From assembly GCA_022453515.1 (NCBI GenBank), contig JAJNNY010000001.1, positions 62,001-126,000 of the forward strand: a stretch of DNA of 64,000 nt, read 5' to 3'. This document shows, piece after piece, positions 1 through 10,502 of the stretch (within the stretch, counting starts at the first letter, position 1; each line of letters opens with the position of its first letter). This DNA is from Astrocystis sublimbata (Eukaryota > Ascomycota > Sordariomycetes > Xylariales > Xylariaceae). The notes under the pieces are model-generated. The model was not told the origin of the DNA and ran no database searches. It worked only from the letters and a program-made list of their open reading frames with translations. A program made the translations under genes and the position numbers.

Positions 1-1180
1 AGAATATCTTGCTTGATTTTCTTATCACTCCTTGAATGGGAAGAGTTTTCTAGTGCGGTTTACACCACTGCATTATATTCCACCTCCAGTTTGACAATAT
101 CTAGTAAGGAATTACTATGTAGGTGTATCTTTTTGTGTGCCGCAAGCAGTGAAATTCTGTCTGTGACACAAGAGCCTGTAATTAGGCGCGGCGAGGCACA
201 GGGTGGATGCGGGGGTGGATGCGGGGGTGGATGCTGACAGCATAGCCCTAAAAATCGAAAAGTCCCGATAATAATAAAGAACTTAATGGTGTATTGATAT
301 AGGGGATTTGCTTCGCCAAGTTACCTAGGTACTGAGCAGATAGGTTGTAGTTTGCCGTATAATGCTGGGGGCGGTGGGGAGGTGCCAGTTCTGGTGATCC
401 CTACCTACTACTAACTTGGAATCGCCCAGCCCTCACATCGGTAGAGAGCCAATGCTACCATAGGTTGCGTCATGCGAGATCGCCCCTGAGCCACTGCAAG
501 CCTTCCGCATCCTTAGTTTCTGGTATTCAGGACCTGTAAACATCCATCTATTGGCACGATTGTAGCCCTTACAGGTAAGACTAGAGCTTCTTGCGAGCTT
601 ATCATCAGCGTCAATACCATTGATAACTTCACCATCAGAAATGTAACAGTGATATTTGTTTCATGCGTTTCCCTCAATTCCTAGAATCAACATTGTTATT
701 ATGCAATGTTAGCAGTGGGTATGTATTTAATACACCGGCAACTGCTGCGTTTCCAAGGCGAAGTACGGTCGCTGCGCCTGACGGTTCTTCCTAATCATAG
801 CCCCAGCTCCTATTCATTGGCAAGCAACTAGTGTTTGAGGTCGAGCTACATATCGAGCGTAACTTGCATTCATTTACAGTGACGTACCAGGCGGTTCTAA
901 CTTCCAACTCGTTCGGTGTCCTGTAGGCTGCACCTTATCGTTTCGGGTCCCAAATTGATGAGCTTTTTTCACAATTGAAGGGATTATCAAGTTGCCAGTT
1001 GCATCTTGCCCAAGTGTGCTGTCAACATTGAAGCTAAGCATGCTCGATGTAGCAGGTGGGGTAGCGTAACATCATGCGGTTTCGGTCAGCGAGATCCTCA
1101 TGCGCCCTCAAATTGGGGTACTTTTGAATTGAACATTATTGAAGCATACATATCGAAGAATCAAGACAAAATCTGGCACA
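1..1180. other. Non-coding region upstream of first HET gene
   Basis: No convincing gene is visible. It contains a 12-bp direct repeat (unit GGTGGATGCGGG, about three copies, 202-236) and one perfect TACCTAGGTA palindrome at 322-331. Short open frames here lack any recognisable protein signature. Confidence 0.6.
202..236. repeat. 12-bp tandem repeat
   Basis: About three head-to-tail copies of GGTGGATGCGGG, the last diverging at its 3' end. It is a G-rich minisatellite in non-coding DNA. Confidence 0.8.
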
Positions 1181-2899
1181 ATGCGGTTGATCAACGTTTT
1201 GACACTTGATTTTGAAGAAGTTACAGACCCCGAAAATACGGCATATGCGATACTATCACATACTTGGGTAGAAGGCCAAGAAGTCAGCCTTCAAGATTGG
1301 ATGAGATGGCGGAGAAAGAGTCGAGGTTGGCAGGACATCGCCACGCGCAGCGGTCTGGCGAAAATCCTCGGCGCTTGCGAGATGACGAAGAAGCACCGCC
1401 TGGACTTCTTATGGGTCGACACTAATTGTATCGACAAGCTCAGTAGCGCAGAGCTCTCCGAAGCCATCAACTCCATGTTCAAATGGTACGAGCTGTCAAC
1501 TATATGTTTTACTTACCTCTCCGATGTCCGCACCGGAAGAAGAGCACTTAGGGACCTGGAGAAGCCCAGCAGGTGGTTCACTAGAGGCTGGACATTACAG
1601 GAGCTCCTCGCCTCCCGCCAGATCATCTTCTTCGACCAAGACTGGTGGAGTGTGGGGACTAAAGAGACCCTCTCTTCAACCATCTCCATGATTACCTCGA
1701 TCAACGAGAAGTATCTCGATGGCTCCAAAAGTTTTCGAGTTGCCAGCGTTGCGGCAAGGATGTCGTGGGCCGCATCGCGTCAAACGAGCCGCAGAGAGGA
1801 TATGGCGTACTCACTGCTCGGACTATTTGATATCAACATGCCTTTGCTATATGGAGAAGGCGACGGGGCTTTCATCAGACTTCAGGAGGAGATTCTCAAG
1901 GTTTCTACAGACCAAACCATTTTTGCCTGGGATTTCGACGGTCGGGTGGACTGGGAGCAGTTCACACCTCGTCCTGCGTGGGTGTCTGTACTTGCACCTT
2001 TCCCCAGTTGTTTCTCTCAGTCTGGGTCGATTGAGAAGGCTACATTCACCCAACTTGGAGCGGCCATGGAGACATGGTCTATGACAAATCTTGGTCTTGT
2101 CATGAACCTCCCTCTTCTAGCGACAACCAACAAACGGCGCTTTTTTGCAGTCTTACAGTGCACTGAGCAAGAGTCCTTCTACCTGTGCATTCCTATTATT
2201 AAAGTCAATGGGGAGCTGATTCGCACTGGGTGGCCTCCTACGCCCTTGCCGTTATGTCGCGCGAACAAGCAACCCCCTCCGGTCTCAGTATGCCTGCCAC
2301 GACATCATCGTTATGGATCTCGCGAGGAGATCTGGGAGACCCCCAACTTCGCACACCCTCCGCAACTACTCGTTTTCATCTTAACACCGCTCGTAGACTA
2401 TGAAATTGAACAATGGGTCACGACTCCAGGGGTAGAACTCTTCTCTGACTACGGTCTTCTGTCGATAATTGATCACAACAACTACGAAGGAGTGTACATC
2501 GGTTTCAAGAGACCCCTTGACAGAAGGAGCACCTTCTATGCTGTTGTGTTTTCTGACCCTTCGCGGCTTGAGACCCCTACTCTTGGAAGAAAGTACTATG
2601 CCTACTGCCAACTCTGGCGTCCGGAAGAGATTGAGCCCTCGTGGAAGGATATCTGGCTGCGCGCCGGCCACTCAGACGCTTCCATCGACCTCGCTGAAGC
2701 GCTTTCGTCGCTACTGACAGATTCAATGAAGCTGAGCGGGGACGACAGGACTGATTGGACTAATGCTTTCATGCGTACTAATCCTTGGTACGACTTAGAG
2801 GCTGTCTCGAGTATAAGGGAAAACGATGGCAGGATCTTTCCTGGTATCGGATACTCTTCGGTCCTCATTCGACCGATGGATCACGCAGAAGGCTTTTAA
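1181..2899 (+). CDS. HET-domain protein (heterokaryon incompatibility family)
   Basis: Single-exon protein of 572 residues. It starts with the usual family opening MRLINVLTLDFEEV, which is why this ATG is preferred to an in-frame one 42 bp upstream. The HET domain covers about residues 22-220, with YAILSHTW at 22-29, a DFLWVDTNCIDK block, RGWTLQELLA near 134 and YSLLGLFDINMPLLYGEG near 210. The C-terminal half is of the divergent type usual for HET proteins, and no WD40, ankyrin or NACHT domain is seen. HET-domain proteins trigger cell death when incompatible fungal cells fuse, or act in related self/non-self responses. The role of this copy is inferred only from the family. A second HET gene follows on the same strand about 0.9 kb downstream. 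Confidence 0.88.
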   Translation: MRLINVLTLDFEEVTDPENTAYAILSHTWVEGQEVSLQDWMRWRRKSRGWQDIATRSGLAKILGACEMTKKHRLDFLWVDTNCIDKLSSAELSEAINSMFKWYELSTICFTYLSDVRTGRRALRDLEKPSRWFTRGWTLQELLASRQIIFFDQDWWSVGTKETLSSTISMITSINEKYLDGSKSFRVASVAARMSWAASRQTSRREDMAYSLLGLFDINMPLLYGEGDGAFIRLQEEILKVSTDQTIFAWDFDGRVDWEQFTPRPAWVSVLAPFPSCFSQSGSIEKATFTQLGAAMETWSMTNLGLVMNLPLLATTNKRRFFAVLQCTEQESFYLCIPIIKVNGELIRTGWPPTPLPLCRANKQPPPVSVCLPRHHRYGSREEIWETPNFAHPPQLLVFILTPLVDYEIEQWVTTPGVELFSDYGLLSIIDHNNYEGVYIGFKRPLDRRSTFYAVVFSDPSRLETPTLGRKYYAYCQLWRPEEIEPSWKDIWLRAGHSDASIDLAEALSSLLTDSMKLSGDDRTDWTNAFMRTNPWYDLEAVSSIRENDGRIFPGIGYSSVLIRPMDHAEGF

Positions 2900-3808
2900 A
2901 CTAGAAATGAGATATTGATAGATCTGTATCACTCAGCTGTGTCTTGGTCTTTTGACTCTTGGGTGCTGCAAAGCTACTGATTCCTAGAGCCGCTCCTGCT
3001 TCTGAGGAGCGTGGTTACTGAGGCATTCTTGATTGTGTTGCTTATGGCTCCACGCAGCCAGTAACACGTCTGCAGCAATCAGCTGACGAAATTGAACCTA
3101 TCTACCTAGGTAGCTATTAACACTAGTGGTGAGCAAATACAACGCTGTTCACACATCCAAAAGCAGGGTTAAGCGACCGTATGCCCCTTAATTACTGAGA
3201 TATCCTGTCACTGATATAATCTTGTATCTGAAGTGTTCGGGAACATTTGTTACGGTTCCGTACATCACAGTGCAGGCGCCCAGCTCTCCAAGTCGACAAC
3301 ATTCTATTTGTTGATATCATAAGATAGCGTCATGGATATTGCTGCAGTTCTGTTTCGCGAAAACAATTCATACATAATTAGCTAGAGATTCACATTGCAT
3401 AAGGCATGTAGGGTATGTTTGACGGCGTGTGTCAGGAACGGACATGAACTTTTACTGAGTCTACTTGAGCCCTAGTACGTACGATTGCGTCGAAGTGAGC
3501 AGTTGCAGTTGGCTACCTCGGGGCCTCACTCAGATGTGATGATTTCGTATTTGGAAGATAAGACGGGGTCGTGTAGATGGCGCATGGCGTAAGAAGCAGG
3601 CTACCTTGAGATCCTTCGAGACACCACGCAGAGACGTGGCTGTGCACAGCGCTGGCTGTGAAACACAACAGGTCCCTCGGCAGCGCTGTCTTTCGAGCCG
3701 CACTGCTCTAGCTAGCGATTGATCATCATCTCATCAACACACTGTCTTTCATGATACCAGCGAAGTGTATAGCCAGCCATTAGCCCCTAATAAACCCCCC
3801 CATCTAAG
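2900..3808. other. Intergenic region between the two HET genes
   Basis: No coding sequence is recognised. A perfect TACCTAGGTA palindrome lies at 3103-3112, about 700 bp before the second HET start. The region probably holds the 3' end of the first gene and the promoter of the second. Confidence 0.6.
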
Positions 3809-5179
3809 ATGCGGTTCGTAAACACCACAACATTCAAATTCGTCAGTATATCTGACTCAGAGATCGACACAATCGAAGGGGGTTACTGCATTCTATCACA
3901 TCGATGGAGTGACAACGAGATTTCATACTCCGATTTGCTGTCCATGGGCCTCGATTACCAGGCAAAGGAGGGTTACGAGAAATTCTCCGGCTCTTGCCTG
4001 ATGGCGCGGGAGCTCGGTTTCGATTTGCTATGGATGGACTCGTGCTGCATCAATAAGACTGACCACGTCGAGCTCAGCGAGGCCATCAATTTGATGTACC
4101 GGTGGTACTCTAAGTCAACCAAATGCATCGCCTACCTCCAGGACGTCACCCTTCCAGATCAGCTAAAGGAGAGTGAATGGTTCTCGCGAGGATGGACTCT
4201 TCAGGAGTTGATTGCACCAAAAGTCGTCCAGTTCTACGGCCGAAATTGGATCTCCCTGGGGACCAAAGAGGCTCTCGCGTCCCATATTTCCTCCACAACT
4301 GGGATTCCTGTGGACGTGCTAAGAAATAAAACAAACCCGACGGCCTACTCAGTGGCCCAGCGAATGTCATGGGCATCCAAGCGGACGACGACGCGTCTCG
4401 AAGACAGGGCATACAGCCTGCTGGGCCTGTTTGACGTGAATATGCCCATGATCTACGGGGAGCGAGACCGAGCTTTCCTTCGACTGCAAGAACTCATCAT
4501 ATCAAGATCATCCGACGAGTCCATCTTCATCTGGGATCTCGACCTTCTGGAGGGCTCGATCAGAGATGCGAAGCAGGTCTTTTGTGGATTGTTGGCTCCT
4601 TCGCCGGCATGCTTCGCGAGATCAAGAGACGTTGTACTAGTTGGTCATTCGAGGGGTTTCCACATCAACCAGTTTGGCCTATCCATCTCGCTTCAGGCGA
4701 GGCGGCAGAGTATGGAAACAATCCAGGCCATGTTGAATGTAGGCAGGGTCGGAAAGTTGGGCCAATGTACCATCTTCCTCGCCAAGCTCCCCAACGGCGA
4801 GCTCTACACGCGCAGGAGTACCTCGCTCGGGGAGAGCTCAGTCTTAACTAGGAAGACGAGATGGATACAGATGGACTTTACTGTTTCGCAGGTATCAGCA
4901 GAGCCACCGCCGGAACTCTATCCGGGATATTGGCTGCGGAAAATGGATTTCCACGACTCTCGCATTCAGAGTGTAGACACCCTGCAGAGAATTGATGCGA
5001 AAGTCAACGACCGCCTCAGACTGCCGTTTCACCAATATTTCGGCACCGCGGGCATCATTAGACTTTGCTTGTGGAATGGACGAAGTCCAGTGGGTGCCGG
5101 ATGGATCAAATTAGGCTTCAATTCGGAAAGCCAACCGATCTGCCTAATGACTTTCTCGCCAGAACGCAGCCAATCCTGA
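3809..5179 (+). CDS. HET-domain protein, second copy; C-terminus runs on in another frame
   Basis: The continuous frame gives 456 residues. The HET domain spans about residues 26-215: YCILSHRW at 26-33, FDLLWMDSCCINK, RGWTLQELIA near 127 and AYSLLGLFDVNMPMIYGE near 201. It is clearly paralogous to the HET gene upstream but diverged. After the stop, the +1 frame continues from about 5163 to a stop at 5373-5375 and reads like the end of a HET protein (FNISVSVRRVPD, then IWAVDL). Two explanations are open. One is a 73-bp intron (5090-5162, donor GTGGGT, acceptor CCAG), which restores phase and gives about 497 residues. The other is a single-base frameshift near 5160-5179, which keeps WIKLGFNSESQPICL, itself coding-like. 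The true end is therefore uncertain. Confidence 0.82.
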   Translation: MRFVNTTTFKFVSISDSEIDTIEGGYCILSHRWSDNEISYSDLLSMGLDYQAKEGYEKFSGSCLMARELGFDLLWMDSCCINKTDHVELSEAINLMYRWYSKSTKCIAYLQDVTLPDQLKESEWFSRGWTLQELIAPKVVQFYGRNWISLGTKEALASHISSTTGIPVDVLRNKTNPTAYSVAQRMSWASKRTTTRLEDRAYSLLGLFDVNMPMIYGERDRAFLRLQELIISRSSDESIFIWDLDLLEGSIRDAKQVFCGLLAPSPACFARSRDVVLVGHSRGFHINQFGLSISLQARRQSMETIQAMLNVGRVGKLGQCTIFLAKLPNGELYTRRSTSLGESSVLTRKTRWIQMDFTVSQVSAEPPPELYPGYWLRKMDFHDSRIQSVDTLQRIDAKVNDRLRLPFHQYFGTAGIIRLCLWNGRSPVGAGWIKLGFNSESQPICLMTFSPERSQS

Positions 5180-5375
5180 CGGCAGTTTTGAATTTGTCTT
5201 CAAAGCCCCTCTATTCAACATATCCGTTTCGGTGAGGCGTGTCCCTGACATGAAATACGCAGTCGCGGGCAGGACGGGCGAGATATGGGCAGTTGATTTG
5301 GCCTCCATCACGACTCTTGCCCCTCTTGTCCCATACAACCCACAGGATGCCGATTTTTGCTCTCGTTGCTGTTGA

Positions 5376-5803
5376 TGTTTTCGATGCTACCTTAAACTCA
5401 GAGGCGACTAGTTGGAGCTGTTTATCCAAATATGATCTATAGCATAGTAGCACTTTTGCTATGTTCGCGCGTTTGGTCTATATTTTGACTTCGTCCATGA
5501 AATCGCCTTTTCCTCGGCGTGCCCGCGGTTGATGAAACCAGAGGCCATAATATAGTACGTGATACTCTAACTCTGTTCTATAATTAACGCCATTCTTTCC
5601 GTGAGACCTATGATTTTTAACTATCAATGATTGCCCCACAAGCCCGGCCCATCAAAGTTCAACACCAAGGGTCTTCGGGGGAATGGAGTATTGAAGACGA
5701 CACTAGAGAAACCGAGTCAAATACTCTGCTCCTTCACTCACTGTTCAACATCTTTGGCTGACTCGAGACGTCCATCCGTGCGTCACAAGGCACTTGTGTT
5801 ATT
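5376..5803. other. Convergent intergenic region
   Basis: AT-rich spacer between the 3' ends of the second HET gene (+) and the PPxY protein (-). No feature beyond probable 3' UTRs is seen. Confidence 0.5.
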
Positions 5804-6529
5804 TCAATCTTGTAGGTCAATCTCGCGCTGCCATATTGTGAGTGCGGTAAGGACAGCCATAACCTCCCACGCCGGACCAAAGTAATTCACCGCCCTCCCC
5901 TTCCCCCTAAACGAGAAGCGGAAGTACTTAGTCAGACTGCCCTGATTGCGCGCGCACAATGCCAGTGTTTTCGACTCATCCGCCAGGGAGACCAGCCTCC
6001 AGCCCCGCGAGTCTCCGCCCAGAGCCTCCCTGGAGGTATTCTCCTGCCACTCGAACCTTTGTCGCTCGTTCCTGCCGCCAGCAGCGGTTGGAGCGACTTG
6101 GACGGAATACTGCATGTTCGTGACGGGGTGCCAATACGAACCCCCGTGAACTGCCTCCAACGATTCTTGAACCGACGGGAAAAGGCTGGAGCCTGTGAGC
6201 GCGATGGTGAACTTGTCGTGGAACTTGGCTTGGCCCTTAGTCCATGCATTGGTAGATGTGCCTATCGCCGGATCGTGCACCGTGACACCGTCGTGCAAGA
6301 TCAGGAAGGGTTTGGGACACTGAGCGAATGTGTTCCGGCGCAGGGTGAGAGCGAACTGGCGCTCGGCTTGATGCGGTCCCATGTAATAGAGGTCGGAGGA
6401 CGAGAATGGACCCTCGCCGCAATATATGTTGAAGTCAAGTGGCATCAAGCGAGGCTGACGAGTTGGAGGTTGAAAGGGGGTCGCAGATCCGCTCACCACT
6501 TCTTCGTACGGAGGTGGTGCGTCTTCCAT
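5804..6529 (-). CDS. Hypothetical protein with N-terminal PPxY motif
   Basis: Single exon, 241 residues. I do not recognise the family. The N-terminus carries a proline-rich PPPY motif (residues 5-8, MEDAPPPYEEV), the type bound by WW domains of Nedd4/Rsp5-like ubiquitin ligases. The rest looks like a compact beta-rich globular domain with many aromatic residues (FNIYCGEG, SDLYYMGPHQ, FLILHDG, KYFRFSFRGKGRAV, YFGPAWEVMAVLTALTIW). This loosely recalls the tubby-C/LURP-one type of small fungal proteins, but that is a guess. No signal peptide or membrane segment is seen. Long open frames on the opposite strand are treated as shadows, because this frame has the clean start and a regular protein composition. 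Confidence 0.65.
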   Translation of the reverse strand: MEDAPPPYEEVVSGSATPFQPPTRQPRLMPLDFNIYCGEGPFSSSDLYYMGPHQAERQFALTLRRNTFAQCPKPFLILHDGVTVHDPAIGTSTNAWTKGQAKFHDKFTIALTGSSLFPSVQESLEAVHGGSYWHPVTNMQYSVQVAPTAAGGRNERQRFEWQENTSREALGGDSRGWRLVSLADESKTLALCARNQGSLTKYFRFSFRGKGRAVNYFGPAWEVMAVLTALTIWQREIDLQD

Positions 6530-8387
6530 GGCGATGACATGTGAATATCACACATGCAATCACTCAGAGGGGGCTGTATAATTTCTGCGGCTCGATCCGG
6601 TTGCTGCTTTCTTCCCCCTTTCCCACTTCGAACATGCCGGCTGATAGAAGCTCTTCTCTTTATCTCTCCTATGTGGCCTGCACCAGTCAATAGCCTGCGG
6701 GATTGCACGAGTTTTCCGCTAGACGACAAAACAATGCTGTAAGTTTTTCAAACGAAAGCGAAACAGTCAATCAATATGACTTTCGAGCGCAAGGAACGTA
6801 ACGCGCGACGGTTCATTTACTGTTCGATAATAGACTAGACCGGCGTGAGTATGGAGTCCCAGAAGTGTCACTATGCTCTCGTTTCTAACGAACGATTATA
6901 TATCGTCGCAACAGTTGCGATGCAACTGCTACCTACTCTTGCAGGACCGAATCGCGTTAGAAAGTTTTCTGTTAGGGCTGATGCCAAGCATCGATCTGAC
7001 TGGATCTGAAACATCACAGCCCAGCATGCCGCCGATCAAAAGGATCCATGGTTCTTGCTCCCTTGATAATAACCGGGGGTTGATGTGTCTCGGTCCCGTA
7101 CAGGACCAGATGGGGCTCCGCCCCGGAGGCTTGGACCTCTGAGAACTCAGCCGCCGTCCTTCACGGTCCGTTCCTCGCCCCGGTCGGCCCAACTATAACG
7201 CATTTCATAATCTTAATATGCAGTATTTTATGATTTCAATGTGTGGCGCATGTGCATGATTAGGATTCTCTCATCTTCCTCTCCTTGCTTGCTGGTGTTG
7301 TTTACTAATCGGTTTGGCAATGCATTTATGCTGTGGGCAATACATACTAGGGCACATTGGTGAGAACCTATACGTCATCCGGTTATAGTGGAATGTCAGT
7401 TGCGCTTGACCTTAGTTGGATGAAGAATATCGGTACCATCGCCGAACGAAAGGGATAATTAATTGCTGTTACTGAGAGAAAGTGGCTCGTCGTGGCACTA
7501 TTGTGCAACGATTCATACAATGTGCCCCTTGAAATCTATATCAATTATTCAAAATAACATGTGTACCTTGTAGCAACTTATCATCATTGATTAATATAGA
7601 GAACCTATTCAAAAGCAGTATAGGGGTTTTACAATGATTCTCATGTAGTCGAGTAGAACATATAAGTAAAGTGATATATGAACATTTCCTTGATTTGTCA
7701 TACCGCATGGGTGGGAGACGTGGCTGTGGTAATTGCTGCTGATATATTCGCCTTACTGGAATATTCCTATAATTCAGCCTAGTCTCAGCCCGGCTCTGCA
7801 GCAGAGCCTCTGCAGATCAGAGCCAACTACATCATGCTCTAGGACTTGAAGCTGGGGACATTGATCTCTGCAAGAGCATAACGGACTTTGTCATTGACTC
7901 TCTAAAAGCGGTAGAGTCGCTCTAGAGTTCAGGAACTAGCTACAGACCGGATTCCGGTGTCACTTTGGCGGTGTTTGAGATCAGGGGTGATTTTGACCAC
8001 TGCGGCCATCAGTGAGCTAGTTGTGGAAAAGATAAATGAAGCAGGTTGAGAACATAGATATGCTAGATAAGAGTGACGATATAATGAATTCCCAATAGTG
8101 GAATATATCAGGTACAACTAAAGGACTGATATCTGCTGCAACATCTCACACTGGGTCAAGAGCTGTCAATCTTCGGCTTCATTCACTTTGAGGTTTCTCT
8201 CGAGGCTAGTATGTGCAATGTTATTTTTCACTTGACAAGACGGCTTTACCAAGATAAAGCAAGAAGCTGTACATGTTTGCAAGCCCCCATTCTGCCCCAG
8301 CTGCACCTCCTCACGATGCTAATGAACCACCTCAGCCGCTTTCAACCAAGCCGCATTCACCCCACCGACCTAACCAGGCGGGATGTG

Positions 8388-8406
8388 CACACACACACAC
8401 ACACAC
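8388..8406. repeat. (CA)n microsatellite
   Basis: About nine CA units. Open frames running through it (HTHTHT) are artefacts of the repeat. Confidence 0.9.
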
Positions 8407-9016
8407 CAGTGCAGTTCAAATACCTTGTCATCGACTGCACCCCATAATGAACAAAGCACTGCGGCACAGCGGTTGATGCGCCGGCACGCATACCCTCCCT
8501 CCAGGTATGCATGCAAGTGGGTTGCGGATTCAATCCCCAGCTGCGCTGTTTTCGTTCAAAGGTGTCTATCCACTAGAGTCTCACTAAATGATGAGGAAGC
8601 ATAGTTTACCTGAGGCAATCCAGTTGAATAAACAAATGTCAATTCAGCTTATGATGACAAAATGGTTAATCTGATACTGGGACGGATGAGCACCTCTCTT
8701 TTTTCCCTTGTTTTCCTCCCTCTCATCTTTAAGACTAATTAATATTATGATATTTGTCTTGAACCCCTGCTGCCTATTTGTTTATTAACTATTGGAGCGA
8801 TAGATAGATAGACGGGCAAGCAAGCATTAAACAATATTATTATAAATAAGTCTTGTTTAGTTTTAATAGAAAAGCCCTGACAACCTTGGAGACATGGATG
8901 GTACTACTAAAGAAAGATATTGAACTGTAGACTGTTCATAGTTATGCCATTCAAGCAAGCAATGCCTGGTTGAAGCTAAGACTAGATCCCGTGCCATTAC
9001 AAAAAAGAGCACAGCT

Positions 9017-9038
9017 GATAGATAGATAGATAGATAGC
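9017..9038. repeat. (GATA)n microsatellite
   Basis: About five tandem GATA units. A shorter GATA run is found about 200 bp upstream (8800-8812). Confidence 0.9.
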
Positions 9039-9096
9039 CTTGCATTTAGACCTCATCTCACCCGGTTGTCTGTACTCTTGCGTCTCTTTAGGTGAT

Positions 9097-9503
9097 CTAT
9101 TCAGGCTTCTTTAGATGTGATTCGAAACCAGAAGACTTGGTTGAAGGCCGGGGACCAAGCGCATGCCTGTTTCGTAGGGAGGGTTCGGGTCTCAAGGGCC
9201 TCAACTTCCTAACCTCTGCGTGGCCAAACTGCGTAGGGAGCACAGTTGTAGTATCAGGCAAAGACGGGTATTTTCCTTCCTTCTGTAGATATTCTGCAAC
9301 CAGAGAGACCGTAGCTGTCTTGTCGCAGCCCACGATTCCATACATTCAACGTCTCCACTGTAGGCTTCGTAATACTTGTCGCATTCGTCAGTGTTGCGAT
9401 TGCCAATCATGTAATTTTGTCTGTACCAGTTGCCGTCAACTTCAAGACAGCACCTATAAGTAAGACTAGCATATTTCAAAGACGCCCAATAACAATTTCG
9501 CAT
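9097..9503 (-). pseudogene. Possible remnant of a small cysteine-containing protein
   Basis: Two overlapping minus-strand frames look partly coding: CCLEVDGNWYRQNYMIGN and TDECDKYYEAYSGDVECM upstream, then GCDKTATVSLVAEYLQKEG in a different frame downstream. A good intron acceptor (CTTATAG) and a GTGAGT donor precede the first piece. No complete model could be closed in phase: either there is a frameshift near 9340 or this is chance. The family is not recognised and no start codon with a signal peptide was secured. Confidence 0.2.
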
Positions 9504-10502
9504 TCATAGTACTCACTTAAGTTCTCAATCTGTTGATCTTAGATCTTTCTCATCAATACAGGAGTTTTAACTTCTATCATGTCCGATAAATGGTTAGTGT
9601 AAGTGTTGAATCGCTAATTATTCTGGGGAACTCGGAGTAAAAGGCATCCATGATCCATCTGACACAGCTCTCTTTTATTTAGAAGTTGGAAGGTCACTGT
9701 AAAAAGCGAGCAGTGTTAAACAGCACGCCACCAGGGCCTTACCGATCGTTAGCTCAAGTCCGACTTTTTTGCTATGGGCAGCACATCGCCATGCAAGCTG
9801 ACTTATATCGTTGATGTCACTTAGGAGCTGCAATATTTTGTTTTTAAATTCACTACTCTCCGCATAATTCAATGAGGGGCAAATACGCTAAACCTAGAAC
9901 GCAGTAGCAATACGCGCGTACGTGGATGCGCTAAGCCTGTTCGACCCAAAGCCATGGTCGAGATCAAGATCGATCAAAAAGACCCACCGATCGCTAACGT
10001 AGATCTTCAGCTGACGAAGTTGGGGAACAGGCAACAATGAAATTTTAATCAATGCTTATAACTTTCTCGAGAGCAGGGTTTCATCAGAAGTCAGAATCAT
10101 GTAGCATTGCTAGCTTATATTCACACGAGCACTCTCAGTACGCTCATAGGACCATTAGCTTGCAAGCTACTAACTCGACAAAGAGAAAAGCGATGCGGTC
10201 CAAGAGGACAGCTCGCTCTAGATCTCTTTTAGCGCAGCTGCGAAATGATCGCCCCTGGCGCCAGCCTTCGACGTCATGCCGCCAGGCCAATGGAAGGCGC
10301 CAATGCATCCCAACAAGATGGCTAGGACATTCAAGTAGGGCTGTGACGCAGTCGTCGTACACAGCAGGTGCCCAAGAACTGGGTTGGGTTTCATACAGCT
10401 GCTAAAAAGTGGGATGTCTGTATAACACGACACGCCGCCTAAGCTGGCCACTTCCTATTGCAACTGCCCTCATTACCCTATTTTAGTTTTTTCTCTCTCA
10501 AG

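Larger units (their letters stand above)
6530..10502. other. Gene-poor AT-rich region of about 4 kb
   Basis: No intact gene is recognised. It contains a (CA)n microsatellite (8388-8406), two (GATA)n tracts (about 8800-8812 and 9017-9038) and a GC-rich stretch at about 7070-7195 with perfect short hairpins (GGTCC/GGACC arms; GGGGC/GCCCC arms). Another inverted repeat (GGCTCTGC/GCAGAGCC) lies near 7793-7808. A possible decayed cysteine-bearing reading frame lies on the minus strand at 9097-9503. The composition suggests repeat-derived or decayed accessory DNA. Confidence 0.6.

Noticed and set aside
6059..6544. 161-codon frame opposite the PPxY protein
   Set aside because: Starts at a non-ATG-like position within the antisense of a better-supported gene.
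8211..8604. Overlapping frames through the CA repeat
   Set aside because: Low-complexity translation of a microsatellite.
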